Assembly: GCA_012934845.2 (NCBI GenBank) | Contig: WNNJ02000211.1 | Span: forward strand, 62,001 to 126,000 | Length of the DNA: 64,000 nucleotides | Reading direction: 5' to 3' | From: Pomphorhynchus laevis | Lineage: Eukaryota > Acanthocephala > Palaeacanthocephala > Echinorhynchida > Pomphorhynchidae | Notes under the pieces: model-generated | The model's input: the letters and a program-made list of their open reading frames with translations, nothing else | Databases searched by the model: none | Told to the model about the DNA's origin: nothing | Shown: piece by piece, positions 18,181 through 30,099 of the stretch | Layout of the letters: every line of letters begins with the position of its first letter | How positions within the stretch are numbered: the stretch's first letter is position 1 | Translations under genes and position numbers: made by a program

Positions 18181-20960
18181 GAAATTTATAAATGTATGTC
18201 GCTAAAAACAAACTCAAAGAATTTTGCAGTATCGATTGGATAAAATTTTTGTGAAATGGACTTCATGAGATTTAATTTGTTCTTAAGGAAGGTTTTAATT
18301 AACAGTTCATCTAGGTCTTTTCTGATTCTTCTCCAGTACATGAAAGTGGCTTCTATCACTTGAATAATTACAAGTTCTTCCTTCTTTTCTTTTTTAGTAT
18401 GTTCAAACATGTTAATAGGAAATGTATACGTTGTTTTGGGGGTCTATTCCTAGCGTAGAAAGTAAATGTCGGGAATATAAACGTCTTAGCAATATTAACA
18501 CTCATTAATCTTAGTGTTCCATATGTAGGATTTATTGGCAAATCTGAGAGCTTTTGTTATTAGCTTCTTAGCCAAAGCCAAATCTTTATTAAAGGAGAGA
18601 ATGTTATTGAATTTGCTGCCTAATATTCTTAAATTGTTTTTGCTTGAATCCCTATATTTAGATTATTTAATTTATATATTCTTTTCAATCTGTACGTGAT
18701 ATATCTGGTCTTTTATTCATTTAGTTCTAGGCCCATGCATTTTGCTTTGATTTTGATATTTCCTATGGTTTCTTTGATAAAGTTCTTTTATTTCTTATTA
18801 TTATTTGTACATCTGTGGAAAATAAGCGTAATGTCATCGGCAAATACGCATACATCTACGTGATCATTGTCTTTAATATATTGAAAAGTTGAACAGTAGC
18901 AATATTAAAGAGGATGGGGGAGATGGGTGAACCTTGGGGTACTCCTTTATAATGAATCTAAATTTTTCTCCTGGTTCTACTACAACCGCGCTTCTAGATT
19001 TTAGAATCCAACAAGCTCTATGTAGGATTATATCAGGAGTTCTGAGTTTGATTAGCGCATCGAAAATATAATCATGTTCTATGGAATCGAAAGCTGCTGC
19101 AAAATCCAATGAGTAGATTATTTTGGCGAACGATGATTTTCTTAGACAGTTTTGTATGCAGTTGACTGACATTGTTGAGTGTCCCTCTTTTCTGAAGCTG
19201 AAATTGTAGTCCAGAAAGAAGCCTTTCTCTTCTGCGAACCTGGATAACTGTGATGTTACTGCCTTTTCGAAATCGTTAATAGAGAGTTCGAAATTGTTAT
19301 TAGTCGAACATCTTTCGGCTAACTTATCGTTTTTGTCTTTTGTAAAAAGATATTTTCCCCTGTCCTATTCCTCTCCACTCTTGTGGTTTGCTTTCAATAC
19401 AGGCCTTTGCTGTTAGTAATCTATTTTTTCATCTATCAATTTGTATACAACTGCCGGTGCTGACAATCCATTGTTTGATGTTTTCGCGGCTTTTGGCCAA
19501 GCCTTTAGTATGTCTATATGCTTTAATTGAAATGAATTTTCAGAGTAGTTTTCTTTATAATCAATCCATCTAGATTCATACAGAGAAGGTTCAGGATTTT
19601 CGTCGCCCAGGTTAAATGTGTGCTGTTTTCTGATTTTATCAATCACTACATCCAGTCCTTCCTTCAATATCCAGGATTTTGCCGCCTCTTTCTAATCTTT
19701 ACATCTTACTTCTTTAATTGTCCTCCACCAAGCTTTTGAGTATTTGGTAAGGAGTTGTAATGATTTAGTTTTATGTTCCAGCATTTTTGTGTGATATAAG
19801 TATTCGAGATTCTCCTTCACTTTTTCCTTTCCAATTGTTTTAAGAAGCCATATTTTTATTTTTAATCTGGTAATTGTATTTGGTGTTTTGCTATTGTTGC
19901 TGGCTATTTTGAAGAAGGGTTTACTAAGATCATAGATTGCGTCTAAAATCTCTTTCATCGTTTTGTTCTCATTCTTGCACTCTAGCAGGAAGACCGATAG
20001 TTGTGAACTAAATTTTTCAATTTCTTTGTGATTTGGAAGAAAACGTTGCTTGTAAATCGCCTGTTTTTGTCAACCACAGATAACTGCCTTATGTCCACAA
20101 TCGTGGATTCCTGAATATAGGTTGTTGAGTCATTTTAACTCTATATACCAGTTGATTTATTGAAATATGCCAAATCGACTGAGGAAGTGTGACCCCTGGT
20201 GTTGAAGAAAGTTGGTGTTTCTGGGAGGGTGAGTGTCATATGCGTTTGTAATATGCCTTGTGATACAGCACCTAAATTGTCATTGTAGTCACCTACCAGC
20301 CATGTAGGGAACATGATTATAAGTTTATTTAAGTCTTAGCAGATAACTTTTTTAGATTTCTTTCTTTTTAGTTCGCCAGGTTTATCGTATATGTTCACTA
20401 GCGTACGTCTACTATTGTTGAAAATAATCGAAATACTAAGCATACTACCTCAATCTTCTATTATGTTATTTTCTAGTTTGGGGTACAGACTGTTTACACA
20501 TATAATTGCTAGTGCTTTTTGATTATTTAGACCTTTGTCGAATGTTTGAAATTGATTCATAGGAGCCAAATTTGCTTGATAGAGTATACTTGCCGATCTT
20601 GATTCTTGTAGTAATGTTATTTCATAATTTAGAGGTTCATTAATGTCATTAGGTTCATACATGATCCACAGTTCCAACTGATCATTCTATAATTGATTTG
20701 CCTATTTATTTTAGTATGTTTTGGCGATCTTTGATGTTGTTTTCTTCTGATTATATTCTAATGCTAAGTTCATATCCTTTGTGGAATTCAAGATTGATGT
20801 TTCTTTATCTTTTTTTCCTTGCTTCTGGAAATTCTTGCATACTGTGTGGCGTCATTCTTTAGAGAGTTGTTCATGTTGCTTTAAGTTGAGCAAATTCTTT
20901 GTTCCTAGGGCGAGAATTCTAGTTTTTCCAGTTCTGTTAATTTAGCAATTATCTTTCAAT
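18181..20960 (-). mobile_element. decayed minus-strand LINE (LINE-C), endonuclease and RT remnants
   Basis: Minus-strand frames give an endonuclease remnant (20677-20450), a linker (19958-19413), RT motif A (IIYSLDFAAAFDSIEHDYI, frame 19172-18873) and motif C (VCVFADDITLIF, near 18865-18825). The frame is broken repeatedly and motif B is partly eroded. The order fits an APE-type LINE of the I/Jockey/CR1 assemblage. The ORF1-like piece at 21890-22213 is probably its first ORF. Confidence 0.75.
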
Positions 20961-21214
20961 TGCCCTATGATTTCGTTTTGATTTTTTATGATGTTGTTTA
21001 AATTTTCGTAATTAGTCTCTTCGTGATTCGTGCGGTTCTTTACTTTATCGGGATCTATCTATGTTCTTTTATTCTTGACCGATAATTGTTTCTTTATACC
21101 GTTATTAGTGTCACATGGCTGTAATGTGATTGCAAATAAATGGCGTGGGCAAATATTTTGTGCGGTTACCGAGCTAAATTAAATCTGTTTATATATTTTA
21201 GATATTTGGGACAT

Positions 21215-21245
21215 GTATGGTCAAACGCCTTACGTTTGACCATAC
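21215..21245. repeat. 13 bp inverted repeat at a LINE insertion edge
   Basis: GTATGGTCAAACG (21215-21227) is followed after five bases by its exact reverse complement (21233-21245). It lies just before the truncated LINE-A copy and may mark the target site or a rearrangement. Confidence 0.7.
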
Positions 21246-21261
21246 GTATCAAACGTATCAG

Positions 21262-21887
21262 TAACCCATATCTAATCTTATTTTAAACTCCCCGAAATCG
21301 CAGGTGGTTGTCTTTCATGGCGCTCCAGCGACAAAGAAAAAATTAAAGAGACTAGCACTCTCAGCTCTATCTTCTATATTGACTAATCAACCACTCCCTA
21401 CCTTCACAAGTCGAGTAAAATACCTGGGGTTCACTGTTACGGTGAACTGGTCGGCGAAAGCTGACCTGGATAGACTTAAACGTATCCTGAAGAAAGCTAG
21501 GTGGGCCCTGAAACGGGCTCAGCATCTGTCGTTGAATGGGAAAACCCAAGTGCGCCTCTGGGGTACTTGGGCTATCTCGGGATTAGTCTTCTTTTCGAGA
21601 GGACGTCCTCCAGAGCAAAGACTAAGGTTTCTCAAGCTCCTCATCTCGCGATTACCGCGCATAGTCCGCCTAGATTGGATTCTTCGGGGGGTGATAGACC
21701 CCGGGTGGTTCAGTCGAAGAGCGGCGTGTTGGATTAGCTGGAGGGCTCAGATCCCGCTGGACCTGAGGCCGTGAAGACATTAGAAGATTAAAATAACATC
21801 GTTTCTGAATTTGTTTTCTTTTATTTTTCTGCTGTTTTTTTAGCTTTTTAGTGGCTGTATTTTTATTTAACAAAATCCTTATTATTA
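21262..21887 (+). mobile_element. 5'-truncated LINE-A family copy
   Basis: The last part of ORF2 (open from 21304 to the stop at 21774) and a 3' untranslated region. Bases 21328-21774 appear identical to 15102-15548 of the intronic LINE-A, yet the 60 bp before and the whole 3' untranslated region differ strongly. The 3' region is still recognisably homologous (TTTTTAGTGG and ATCCTTAT landmarks). The copy sits inside LINE-C. Confidence 0.85.
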
Positions 21888-22213
21888 TGTTTTTCGTATT
21901 TTGTTTCGCATTCTACTGATCTGTGACCTCCACTACAGTGAACACACTTTAGGTGTGACCTTTTTACACATAGAAGAGAAGTGGCCCCATTGCTATCATT
22001 GAAAGCACCGGGGATTGCCCAACCATTGCATGCGTCTTTAAATTCATAGATAAATATTTCTTGTCTTCCTAAACCAAACATATTTTTCCTTGGTAGTTCA
22101 AAACTTTCAGGGGATCCCTCAATTATGTACGCTACATCACTGTTAGGTCTTTCTTTGCATTTTCTTATAATTCTAATTTTTCCGCGCAAAAGTCTACAAT
22201 TTCCTGATCTCAA
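21888..22213 (-). pseudogene. LINE ORF1-like protein with zinc knuckle
   Basis: A minus-strand frame of 116 codons ends with CVHCSGGHRSVEC, a CX2CX4HX4C-like knuckle of LINE ORF1 proteins; before it are PRKNMFGLGRQEI and NGATSLLCV. It lacks an N-terminal half and is cut by the LINE-A copy, so it is a fragment, likely the ORF1 of LINE-C. Confidence 0.6.
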
Positions 22214-24164
22214 CTATATTTTGGAATATTTTTAATTATTCCTTTATTTTTAACAGCCTATCGATGATATTCATTCCCTCAACGTTATTCATTTCCATCA
22301 TATATTTTTCCTTAGTTTGAATCTCACTAAATACTATCTTTGTATTATATCTGTTGTTTCTTATATATTTGAATCGAATTTCATATTTTTGTCTCATTCT
22401 TTAATCTTCGTTGGCTTTTTTCTATGCTAGAATGGCCTTATCGTTAGAAAATTTTAATAATAATAAATATTTTTCTTTCTTAATTGGATGCAGATAATTA
22501 TTTTGTGTTTGAGTGAGATACAATCTTTATAACATTAATTCAATTCACCGGGTTGTTTGTTTGCTTTTAAGTTGTCTTTTCGTTTAGGATCCAGTCTTCG
22601 TCTGTATTCATATCCATATCCATCTTTATGCTTTTGTTTTTCTTATTATTGTTGTCGGTACAATCCAATACTTATTATTGTTGTCGGTGCAATCCAATAC
22701 TGCTGATAAACTGCGTTTTGCTGTATGTAATTCTGAAATAAGCTCGATACTCTCTCTTATTTACGAAATAGTACACAAGAATTAAAGACTGGTTGTACCA
22801 CTACGAAATATAATTTGATGAAATGTGTTATTAAAGAACAAGCACTTAATGTATATAATATTATTAGTTTATTTTTCTTGACCAAATACACTCCTATGTT
22901 CTTCCGGTCAATTACGGATTAAATACACTTTTAATCCAATTTATATCTTAATAGTTGGTGTCTTAAGGAAATCCCTCTTTTGCTTAACCAGACAATTATG
23001 GAAAGTTATTTTCTCTTCTATCTGTAATAGTATGTATATGACTTACTTGACTGATACGATAAAAATTGCATTAAGTAATAAAATATTTGTTATCACATAT
23101 CAAAGCTTTGATGGCTGTTTAGGTATGTCAAAAGAAAAACATAAATCTGTTCGTATACTGATTGGACATATATTAACGAAAGGCCTCAACGAGGCTGATC
23201 AATTTAAACTTGTTGAGTTCATTTGAGTTTCAACTATGTCTGATACTAAGTCGATAAAACAAAAGGATTGCAAACTCAACCGTGGTTACGGATTTATATG
23301 AACTATACGAGATGATATCTCATAGTGTTCCATCATCAACCCATCAGTATCCTAGTGCAAATATGTTAATCATGATAACAAAATAAACATCTGAATATAC
23401 ATAAGAAGTGAATATTTGGTGACAACACAGATATCCGTCTTAAGGAAAACAAAAACTGCGACGCCCGATGTCATATTAGAGACAAGTATCATTCCACTAA
23501 TAAATAAATTTTAGAACACGATTCTTTTATTCATCGAACTTTAATTTTCAAGAATATTCCTGAATCCGCATCTAGTCTCCCTCAAAATCGTGTAAACAAC
23601 GACGTTAGCAAATTAAGAGACATAATGTGTTCCATATTCTTACCGAAAAAGGCGGATATTACAAATATCTGTGAAGTGAGTTTTTAGAGTTGGAAGACGG
23701 TATGATAGTGAAAATCATCCACGTCTACTTAAATGTGTGCTTGGAACTAGTAGTTAAGCTCTCGAAATATTACGTTGAAATAAAAATAAATCAATGCGTA
23801 ACCCAGTTAGAACCATAAAGGGCATGTCGTTATCCAACAGAACGTATACATGCAGTTAACAATGAACTTAACTTCAGTATTAATTACAACGAGTCAAACC
23901 TCACTATATCAAATTTTCGTGTAGTTCAAAAAAGTATGGCTCAGATGGGTAACTTACAACCCTACTATACTAGAAACTGTGACGTCGTATCAAAATCCCG
24001 ATCTGAAAGATTGGAATTTTGTAAGTTAGCAAATAGCAAAATGTAACATGTAACTTAGCAAAAGTTATATGTACTCAATCAGATTCGAAACATAAGTACT
24101 AAATATTTTAATTTAAGATATTTTAAATAGAGAAAAATTATTTTAAGATAATAATATTTTAAGA
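22214..24164. other. unrecognised DNA, possibly old transposon
   Basis: AT-rich with no convincing gene. An 18-22 bp tandem duplication (CTTATTATTGTTGTCGGT) occurs at about 22637-22700. The short frame 23032-23226 (64 codons) has an ATG but no recognisable domain. Confidence 0.4.
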
Positions 24165-24239
24165 GAAAAAATTGTAAAGCTTGTGATATTATAAATAATA
24201 ATTGTATTGTAAGTAATACGACAAATAAATGCTTTTCAT
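24165..24239 (+). mobile_element. Naiad-type PLE copy N2, upstream stub
   Basis: ATAATTGTATTGTAAGTAAT and ACGACAAATAAATGC match the antisense of 51.66-51.72 kb in copy N5, the region just before its GIY-YIG motif. The copy resumes at 27309 after the inserted R2-type LINE. Confidence 0.7.
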
Positions 24240-24261
24240 ATAAATAAATACGACAAATAAA

Positions 24262-24296
24262 TGCTTAAAAAAAGTTTGAGATAAAATAACATACAA
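24262..24296 (+). repeat. 33 bp copy of the palindrome arm
   Basis: GCTTAAAAAAAGTTTGAGAT and the following bases are identical to 11184-11216. The short match lies at the 5' end of the R2-type LINE insertion. Confidence 0.75.
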
Positions 24297-24507
24297 TTTA
24301 AATTGTTGATTAAAGTTACTTACAATCTAAAGTAAATACAAGACAGCATTTACAACGATTACTTACAACGATTACTAAAGACAACAATCATTACTGTTGA
24401 ATATTTTGTGAAAAGGAAAAGGCAAATACTTTACAAAGAAGTTATTTCAAGAAGTTATATTATTTCAAGTCACAGACCGCGCAAGTTTGGAAATACCCGC
24501 GTCAGCT

Positions 24508-27255
24508 ATGGAATTATCGCACGACTGCAGCACACTCAAGGCGAATGGCTGTGGCCATTTGCAAGAAAATGCGAACGTAGCGGATACGAGCAGATGCCCA
24601 ATATGCATGAAGATAAATCGGCGTAAGGTCCTGATAGAATGTGATACATGTTCTACGTGGCACCACTTATCTTGTGTTGGCCTGACCAAGAAGCAAGCTG
24701 CAATAATTCCCAAGTGGGTTTGCCGCGCATGTTTGGCTCAAAATGAACAGTGCGTTGAGCCTGAGCATACAATTGGAGCTTCAACACCGGATACTCTTGC
24801 TACCGATTGTCTACATCAGGGATGGAGAAGACAATCAGGCACTGTAGTTCGTTTGCCTACACGAATACGCGGAATGGCAGCACAAATAATGTCAGATTTA
24901 ATAAAGGACGCACTTTCTTTGAATACAGAGGAGTCATGGGTACGTCTACTATTGTTCCCAAAGATATGTTTTGCAACTCATATCGAGAGGTCCTCATCAC
25001 AGCGTGCACAGCGCAATAATGCAAGTCACATGAAAGAAAGCTTGTGCTGGTACACCTCCACACCTTTGGAGCAACTTATTGCCAGTCTCGCCAAAAAAAA
25101 AACGCTTAGACGACTCTGCTCAAAATGTGCATGTCGTAAACTCAGCACAGTCTTTTTGTCAGTGTTGCAACCAACTCAGCTCGGTGTAGCAACTAAAAAC
25201 GGGGCTGATAGCATAATACACATTGTGAGAAATGAACACACTCGACGACGCGATAAGGATGACTGGGTGTGGGCTAAGGTCGATCTCAGGAATGCTTTCA
25301 ATTCTATCAGCCGACATGCCATATTCAGTGTAATTCAACGATCTGTCCCGCAATTAATGCCGTGGTTGAGATACTGCTACTCCGAGCCATCATTGCTTCG
25401 ATTCGGAAATTTGGAGCCCCTTCGATCATGCCAAGGCGTACAACAAGGAGATCCCTTAGGACCGTCTCTATTTTCATTGGCAATTCATGATTGCATCACT
25501 TCGGTTGGTTGCTTACATGGAATACATTTAAACCGCTGGTATTTGGATGACGGCATAATCGGAGGGCATCCCAGAGCAGTGGCTGATGCGCTGGCTTACC
25601 TAGAAAGAGAGTTTGCTATACTCCGTTTGGACCTTAACTGGCAAAAGACCGAGATTATAGGCTCTGCCGTAGCCTTGCAAACTTTCTCAGAGGCATGTGC
25701 ATCTCAACCAATACTTAATGAAAGTAAAAATTTTTGCTTGCTCGGCACACCTATAGGGTGCCAAGATTTCGTTAATGATCAGCTGATGAGAGTAAATTTG
25801 CCAAAATTAAGAAGTCAAATCGATTTGATAACCACCATTCCTGATACACAGGTCGCTTACTTACTACTGCGACATTGCGCCAGTGCCCCGAAAATAAACC
25901 ACCTGATGAGAACGATTGATCCTGACTATGGTAACACGTTTTACAAAAGTTTTGATGATTCGACCATTTCCGCTTTTAGCGAGATGACGTCTGTCCAGCT
26001 AAACCCTCAGATGCGAACCCAAATTACGCTTCCTTTAAGGTTGGGTGGCTTCGGGATCCGCGAAACTGTGAAGCATGCACCTTGTGCGTACATTGCCAGT
26101 GTACAAAGGGTATGTGCCGAATGGGGACTTTCTGTCAATACTTTCCCAGGACTATCTGACTTTATCGAGAGATTATCTTCACTACATGAATCACCACCAA
26201 TAATGCAATCTGACAGTCAACACAAGCTATCAATGCTCCTCGATAATAAAGTTCACGAGCAAATGCTTACGGACGTTCACCACTTCAACAGAGCTCGATT
26301 GCTGGCTGTGTCACGCCCTCACGCCAGTTCCTGGTTACGAGTGGTCCCAAATAAAGCGCTCGGAATGGACATTCCCCCTTCGCAGTTTTGCGCCTTAACT
26401 CGATTTTGGCTTGGTGCGCCTCTATTTTCACCTGGAGAGCGGTGTGAGCGATGCTTTCTCCCCGCTGATTCAGTCGGCCTACATGCGCTGACCTGCCAAT
26501 ATGGGGGTTACCCGGGACTGCGACACAACGGAATTCGCGATGTGGTCTTTCATGCCGCTCAATCTGCAGGAATGCATGTCGCTTTGGAGGTAAGGAACCT
26601 TATACCAGACCTTCGTGAACGAGCTGCAGACGTTTTGATTCTTCGGGACCCTCCTCGTGCAGTTGATTTCGATGTAACACATCCACAACAATCAGCGTAC
26701 ATAGCAAACGCATCGATAACGCCAGGCTATGCAGCGACAATGTATGCAGTCAATGTCAAGGAAAGGAAGTATAGAGCACGTATAAAGTCTGCTGGTTATC
26801 AATTTATACCGGCAGTAGTAGAGACGTATGGGGGCTGGCACGACCAAGGCGAACGCCTCATGCGATCGATAGCAAGACAGATATCCGCTACAACTGGGAT
26901 CGAATATCATAAAACGGTAGATCACCTATTCCAAAGAGCATCGTTGGCCCTCATGCGCGGAAATGCTCGGGCAATCCTAGCGTCGTTGAATGGACGCAAC
27001 CACCCACTATCTGATGCCCCACAGACGATAATGGAAACACCGAAGCGTCGTATGTTCAATACTGAACCATACAATGATATCGCTGGTATATTAACTCGAC
27101 TATCATCAGTCGAAAGCGAATCATGTGGGGTTCCGTTGCAAGCATTGGACGCGCCAACCGAATCAGCTGCAAATACGGCAAAGGAGACAAGCCAGGTAGA
27201 CGCCGGCGGGGAGGATGTGGCGAGCTTGGACACAAGCCGCTCGTGGCGGAACTGA
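24508..27255 (+). CDS. R2-type LINE protein: PHD-like finger, reverse transcriptase, restriction-like endonuclease
   Basis: The frame opens at a TTG (24487); the first ATG is 24508, giving 915 residues. Near residues 25-80 there is a PHD-like zinc finger (CPICMKINRR, CDTCSTWHHLSC, WVCRAC), which in other proteins reads chromatin. RT motifs follow: VWAKVDLRNAFNSI (motif A), GVQQGDPLGP (motif B) and RWYLDDG (residues 343-349, motif C). The C-terminal part has the zinc knuckle CERC...GLHALTC (from residue 646), RHN, then ADVLI and VDFDVTHP, the order of a PD-(D/E)XK nuclease. The RT fingers look shortened: AKKKTLRRLCSKCACRKLS lacks the usual RPIA segment, suggesting an in-frame deletion. The frame is otherwise fully open. 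Confidence 0.8.
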   Translation: MELSHDCSTLKANGCGHLQENANVADTSRCPICMKINRRKVLIECDTCSTWHHLSCVGLTKKQAAIIPKWVCRACLAQNEQCVEPEHTIGASTPDTLATDCLHQGWRRQSGTVVRLPTRIRGMAAQIMSDLIKDALSLNTEESWVRLLLFPKICFATHIERSSSQRAQRNNASHMKESLCWYTSTPLEQLIASLAKKKTLRRLCSKCACRKLSTVFLSVLQPTQLGVATKNGADSIIHIVRNEHTRRRDKDDWVWAKVDLRNAFNSISRHAIFSVIQRSVPQLMPWLRYCYSEPSLLRFGNLEPLRSCQGVQQGDPLGPSLFSLAIHDCITSVGCLHGIHLNRWYLDDGIIGGHPRAVADALAYLEREFAILRLDLNWQKTEIIGSAVALQTFSEACASQPILNESKNFCLLGTPIGCQDFVNDQLMRVNLPKLRSQIDLITTIPDTQVAYLLLRHCASAPKINHLMRTIDPDYGNTFYKSFDDSTISAFSEMTSVQLNPQMRTQITLPLRLGGFGIRETVKHAPCAYIASVQRVCAEWGLSVNTFPGLSDFIERLSSLHESPPIMQSDSQHKLSMLLDNKVHEQMLTDVHHFNRARLLAVSRPHASSWLRVVPNKALGMDIPPSQFCALTRFWLGAPLFSPGERCERCFLPADSVGLHALTCQYGGYPGLRHNGIRDVVFHAAQSAGMHVALEVRNLIPDLRERAADVLILRDPPRAVDFDVTHPQQSAYIANASITPGYAATMYAVNVKERKYRARIKSAGYQFIPAVVETYGGWHDQGERLMRSIARQISATTGIEYHKTVDHLFQRASLALMRGNARAILASLNGRNHPLSDAPQTIMETPKRRMFNTEPYNDIAGILTRLSSVESESCGVPLQALDAPTESAANTAKETSQVDAGGEDVASLDTSRSWRN

Positions 27256-27292
27256 AGAGTTTGTGAAGAGCTCACACTAAATAACTTATATT

Positions 27293-27568
27293 TTGTGTAT
27301 AATTAAAAAATGCTTTTCATTAAATATTAATAATAATTGTAACTGCAATACCGCAGGTGTAGTGTATCTAATACAATGCACATGTGGATTGCAATATATA
27401 GGAAAAACATATCAAATGTTAAAAACTAGGTTTAGGCAACACATATATAATATACAGCATAATAGTCAAACTATATTTCATAAACATATGAGATTAATAG
27501 AACATGATATGGGATACTGTAAATTATTTATTTTAGAACATTTTGTTGAAAAAATAAGACAATATTAA
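27293..27568 (+). pseudogene. GIY-YIG endonuclease fragment of N2
   Basis: The frame carries AGVVYLIQCTCGLQYIGKTY, the GIY-YIG signature (here VVY...YIG), then the helix with RFRQH and the HKHMR/GYC region. This nuclease nicks target DNA for PLE insertion. It lies upstream of the RT, the permuted order of Naiad elements. The reading shifts after residue 90. Confidence 0.8.
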
Positions 27569-30010
27569 ATCGAAAGCTATTAGAAAAAGAAGATTTTTGG
27601 ATTAAAACGCTTAATTCCATTCAAGTCATGGTGATAGAAGGAATGAGAAAAATAGAGTTAAAAATATTAAAAAAAGATATGTATATAAATGAACAATTAG
27701 AAATATTAAAACAACTTTAAATTGATAATAAACAAAAAGATCTTTATGCAAATATAAGAAGTTTTTCTAAAAATATCATTTTTTCAATAAATCAAAGATT
27801 AATTAACGGCTATGATAGATTAAGTTGCATAATAGACAGCTATTGTAATATAAAATACTATAATCGGACAAAATATGTTAATAATAACGATAAAAATATA
27901 CACTGACCATAAAATTCATTAATAAATGTATAGATAACATAAATATAGCAGGACTTTTAAATAATTCTAAAAGTAAAGAAATAATAGGGTCAGATTTAAG
28001 TAAATATATTCCTAAAGTAACGTATAAACTGTTACTGCCGTTAGGATGAAAAATTTGTAATTATAATAAAGAATTTAACTCAATATGTAACGATAATATT
28101 AGAAGCATAATGGAAACATAATGCAATTGTAAAAGTCTTAGTTTTGATAAAATAAATGAACATATATGTACCCATAATCAAGAATTAATTGAAAACAATG
28201 ATTTTAGGAAACTACTATCAAAAGGGTATAAATATAGATTAAATAATAACAATAGAAATAAAATTTGCGATCCGTTATATAATGACTTAAATGCTTACTT
28301 TTATAAGTTGATTAATAATAGATGCTTAAATGCATCAAAGATTAACATTTGGAAAACTTATATATTAGATAAAATTAGAGAGAAAATAAAAATAACAAAC
28401 AATTATAAAAGGAAAGATAAAATTAATAAAGATATGTATACAGAACTTACTAAATTAAATCATAAATATATAATAACAACTATTGATAAAGCTAGTAATA
28501 ACTTTGTCTTCATATGCAAAAAGCTTTATTATGATATACTAATGAAAGAGATTAATTCTAATGATTTAAATGTAAATCCAACATATGAACGTAGTAAGTT
28601 GAGTTTTGAAACAATTATTACAAGTCACTGATCTATAATGGATAAAAAGGGTATAAAGGTTGAATCAGATAATAAAACTATACCTATATTATTTTGGAAT
28701 CCAAAATTACATAAAAATCCAATAAAACCCAGGTTCATATGTAGTGCGTTTAAATGTACATTAAAACCACTTTCTGTCTATATGAATAAAATACTTAAAG
28801 TAATTAAAGCACATTTTAAAAAATATTGCAGAGTAAGCGAAATTAATACTGGTATAAAACACCTTATATTTGGAAATATATACATATGTTAAAATAATTA
28901 TAACGCCTATCTAACAAAAATTAAACACTCAAGCAAATATAAATATATGAATAAAATTGAATTAATCGAATCCTTAAATATTTTGACAAATCAAAATTAT
29001 TGAAAAGTAGGGACATCTATATTTAAACAAGTAAAAGATGTTCCAATGGGTGGTAATAGTAGCTCAATTATAGCTGACTGATCTTTAAGCTTTATAGAAT
29101 ATGAATTTGTTGATAATTGTGTAAAAACTAAATCTAAACAATATAAATATATGAAATATATGTTTCGATACATTGATGATATATGTGTATTTAATTCTAA
29201 TAATTTTTATTCAATTAGTAAACAAATTTATTCAGAAAGCCTCATTCTTAATAAAACCAATATTAACGATAAAGAAGGTGTATATCTAGATATGAACATT
29301 AAATTAACATTAACTAAAACTACTATTAATTTATATCGTAAAGATGACATTAAATAATACATTAAATAATGAAATTTTAGCAATTACCAAAATATGTAAT
29401 GGTATTGACTTTCTTTACGTATGATGTTGTTTGTAATCTGTGAAAATGCTGGTAGTTACAAGAGAAATATCAAAATAAATTTGTTTTTTAATTATACCTG
29501 ATCATTTGTGAATATTTTAAATACAGATCAGGATGGATATATTTCCTTCAAAGTTATCAAAATAATTTAATAGATACATATTTTAAACTAGGTTACTATT
29601 AAAATAAAATAAAACGGAAAATAGCGAGATATAAATCAACACAATATTATAAAATAATTTAAACTCTTAAGCGAGAAATTTTATGGATGAATAATAAACA
29701 ATATGCTTTGTATTAGAATAAGATACTAGATAATAAATGTTATCAAAGGAAATACGAAGTTAGCATGCATTTGACCCCGCTGCTATGCTGGGCCGAGGAA
29801 TAGGTGCCGAAACATGTTAACATAGCAATTCCTCCAGATGACTTCTAATCCTTATTAGAATACATCGTTATTATTAATTAGTCAATTAATAAAAATTGAC
29901 TTTTATTTTAAATTTTAAATTTTAACTTGATATAAGTTATATAATATCTTATATAAAAGTATTTAGTATTTACTATTATTTAATTATTATTTAATTAAAT
30001 ATATGTACAT
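27309..30010 (+). mobile_element. Naiad-type PLE copy N2, main part, degraded
   Basis: The order on the plus strand is GIY-YIG (27340-27570), linker with CNC-type motif, and RT (28630-29350), followed by the family 3' untranslated region with the conserved structured block near 29763-29860. Several frameshifts and stops break it. Compared with N5 it has lost a stretch around RT motif A and part of the C-terminus. It is clearly older than N4-N6. Confidence 0.85.
28308..29357 (+). pseudogene. RT fragments of N2
   Basis: Three separate frames (28308-28631, 28638-28892 and 29151-29357) cover TIDKASNNFVFICKKLYYD (N-terminal RT), FWNPKLHKNPIKPRFICSA and MFRYIDDICVFNSNN (motif C with both aspartates). 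Motif A is deleted around 28864. A TGA replaces a TGT codon of N5 at 28629-28631. Confidence 0.8.
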
Positions 30011-30099
30011 TTAGTTACTTAGTATGATTAATTGTAATGTATTTCATTGTCCGGAGCTTTTATTAAAAATTCGACGATGTTAACGTATAGGATCCTTAA

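Larger units (their letters stand above)
24228..27320 (+). mobile_element. R2-type LINE inserted in PLE N2
   Basis: AATGCTTTTCAT occurs at 24228-24239 and 27309-27320, a 12 bp duplication flanking about 3.07 kb. The insert has a single long ORF and short flanks. Its first 60 bp include a second copy of ACGACAAATAAATGCTT and a 33 bp match to the palindrome at 11.2 kb, so the 5' junction is complex. The two other R2-type LINE pieces in the window also lie inside PLEs. Confidence 0.75.
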
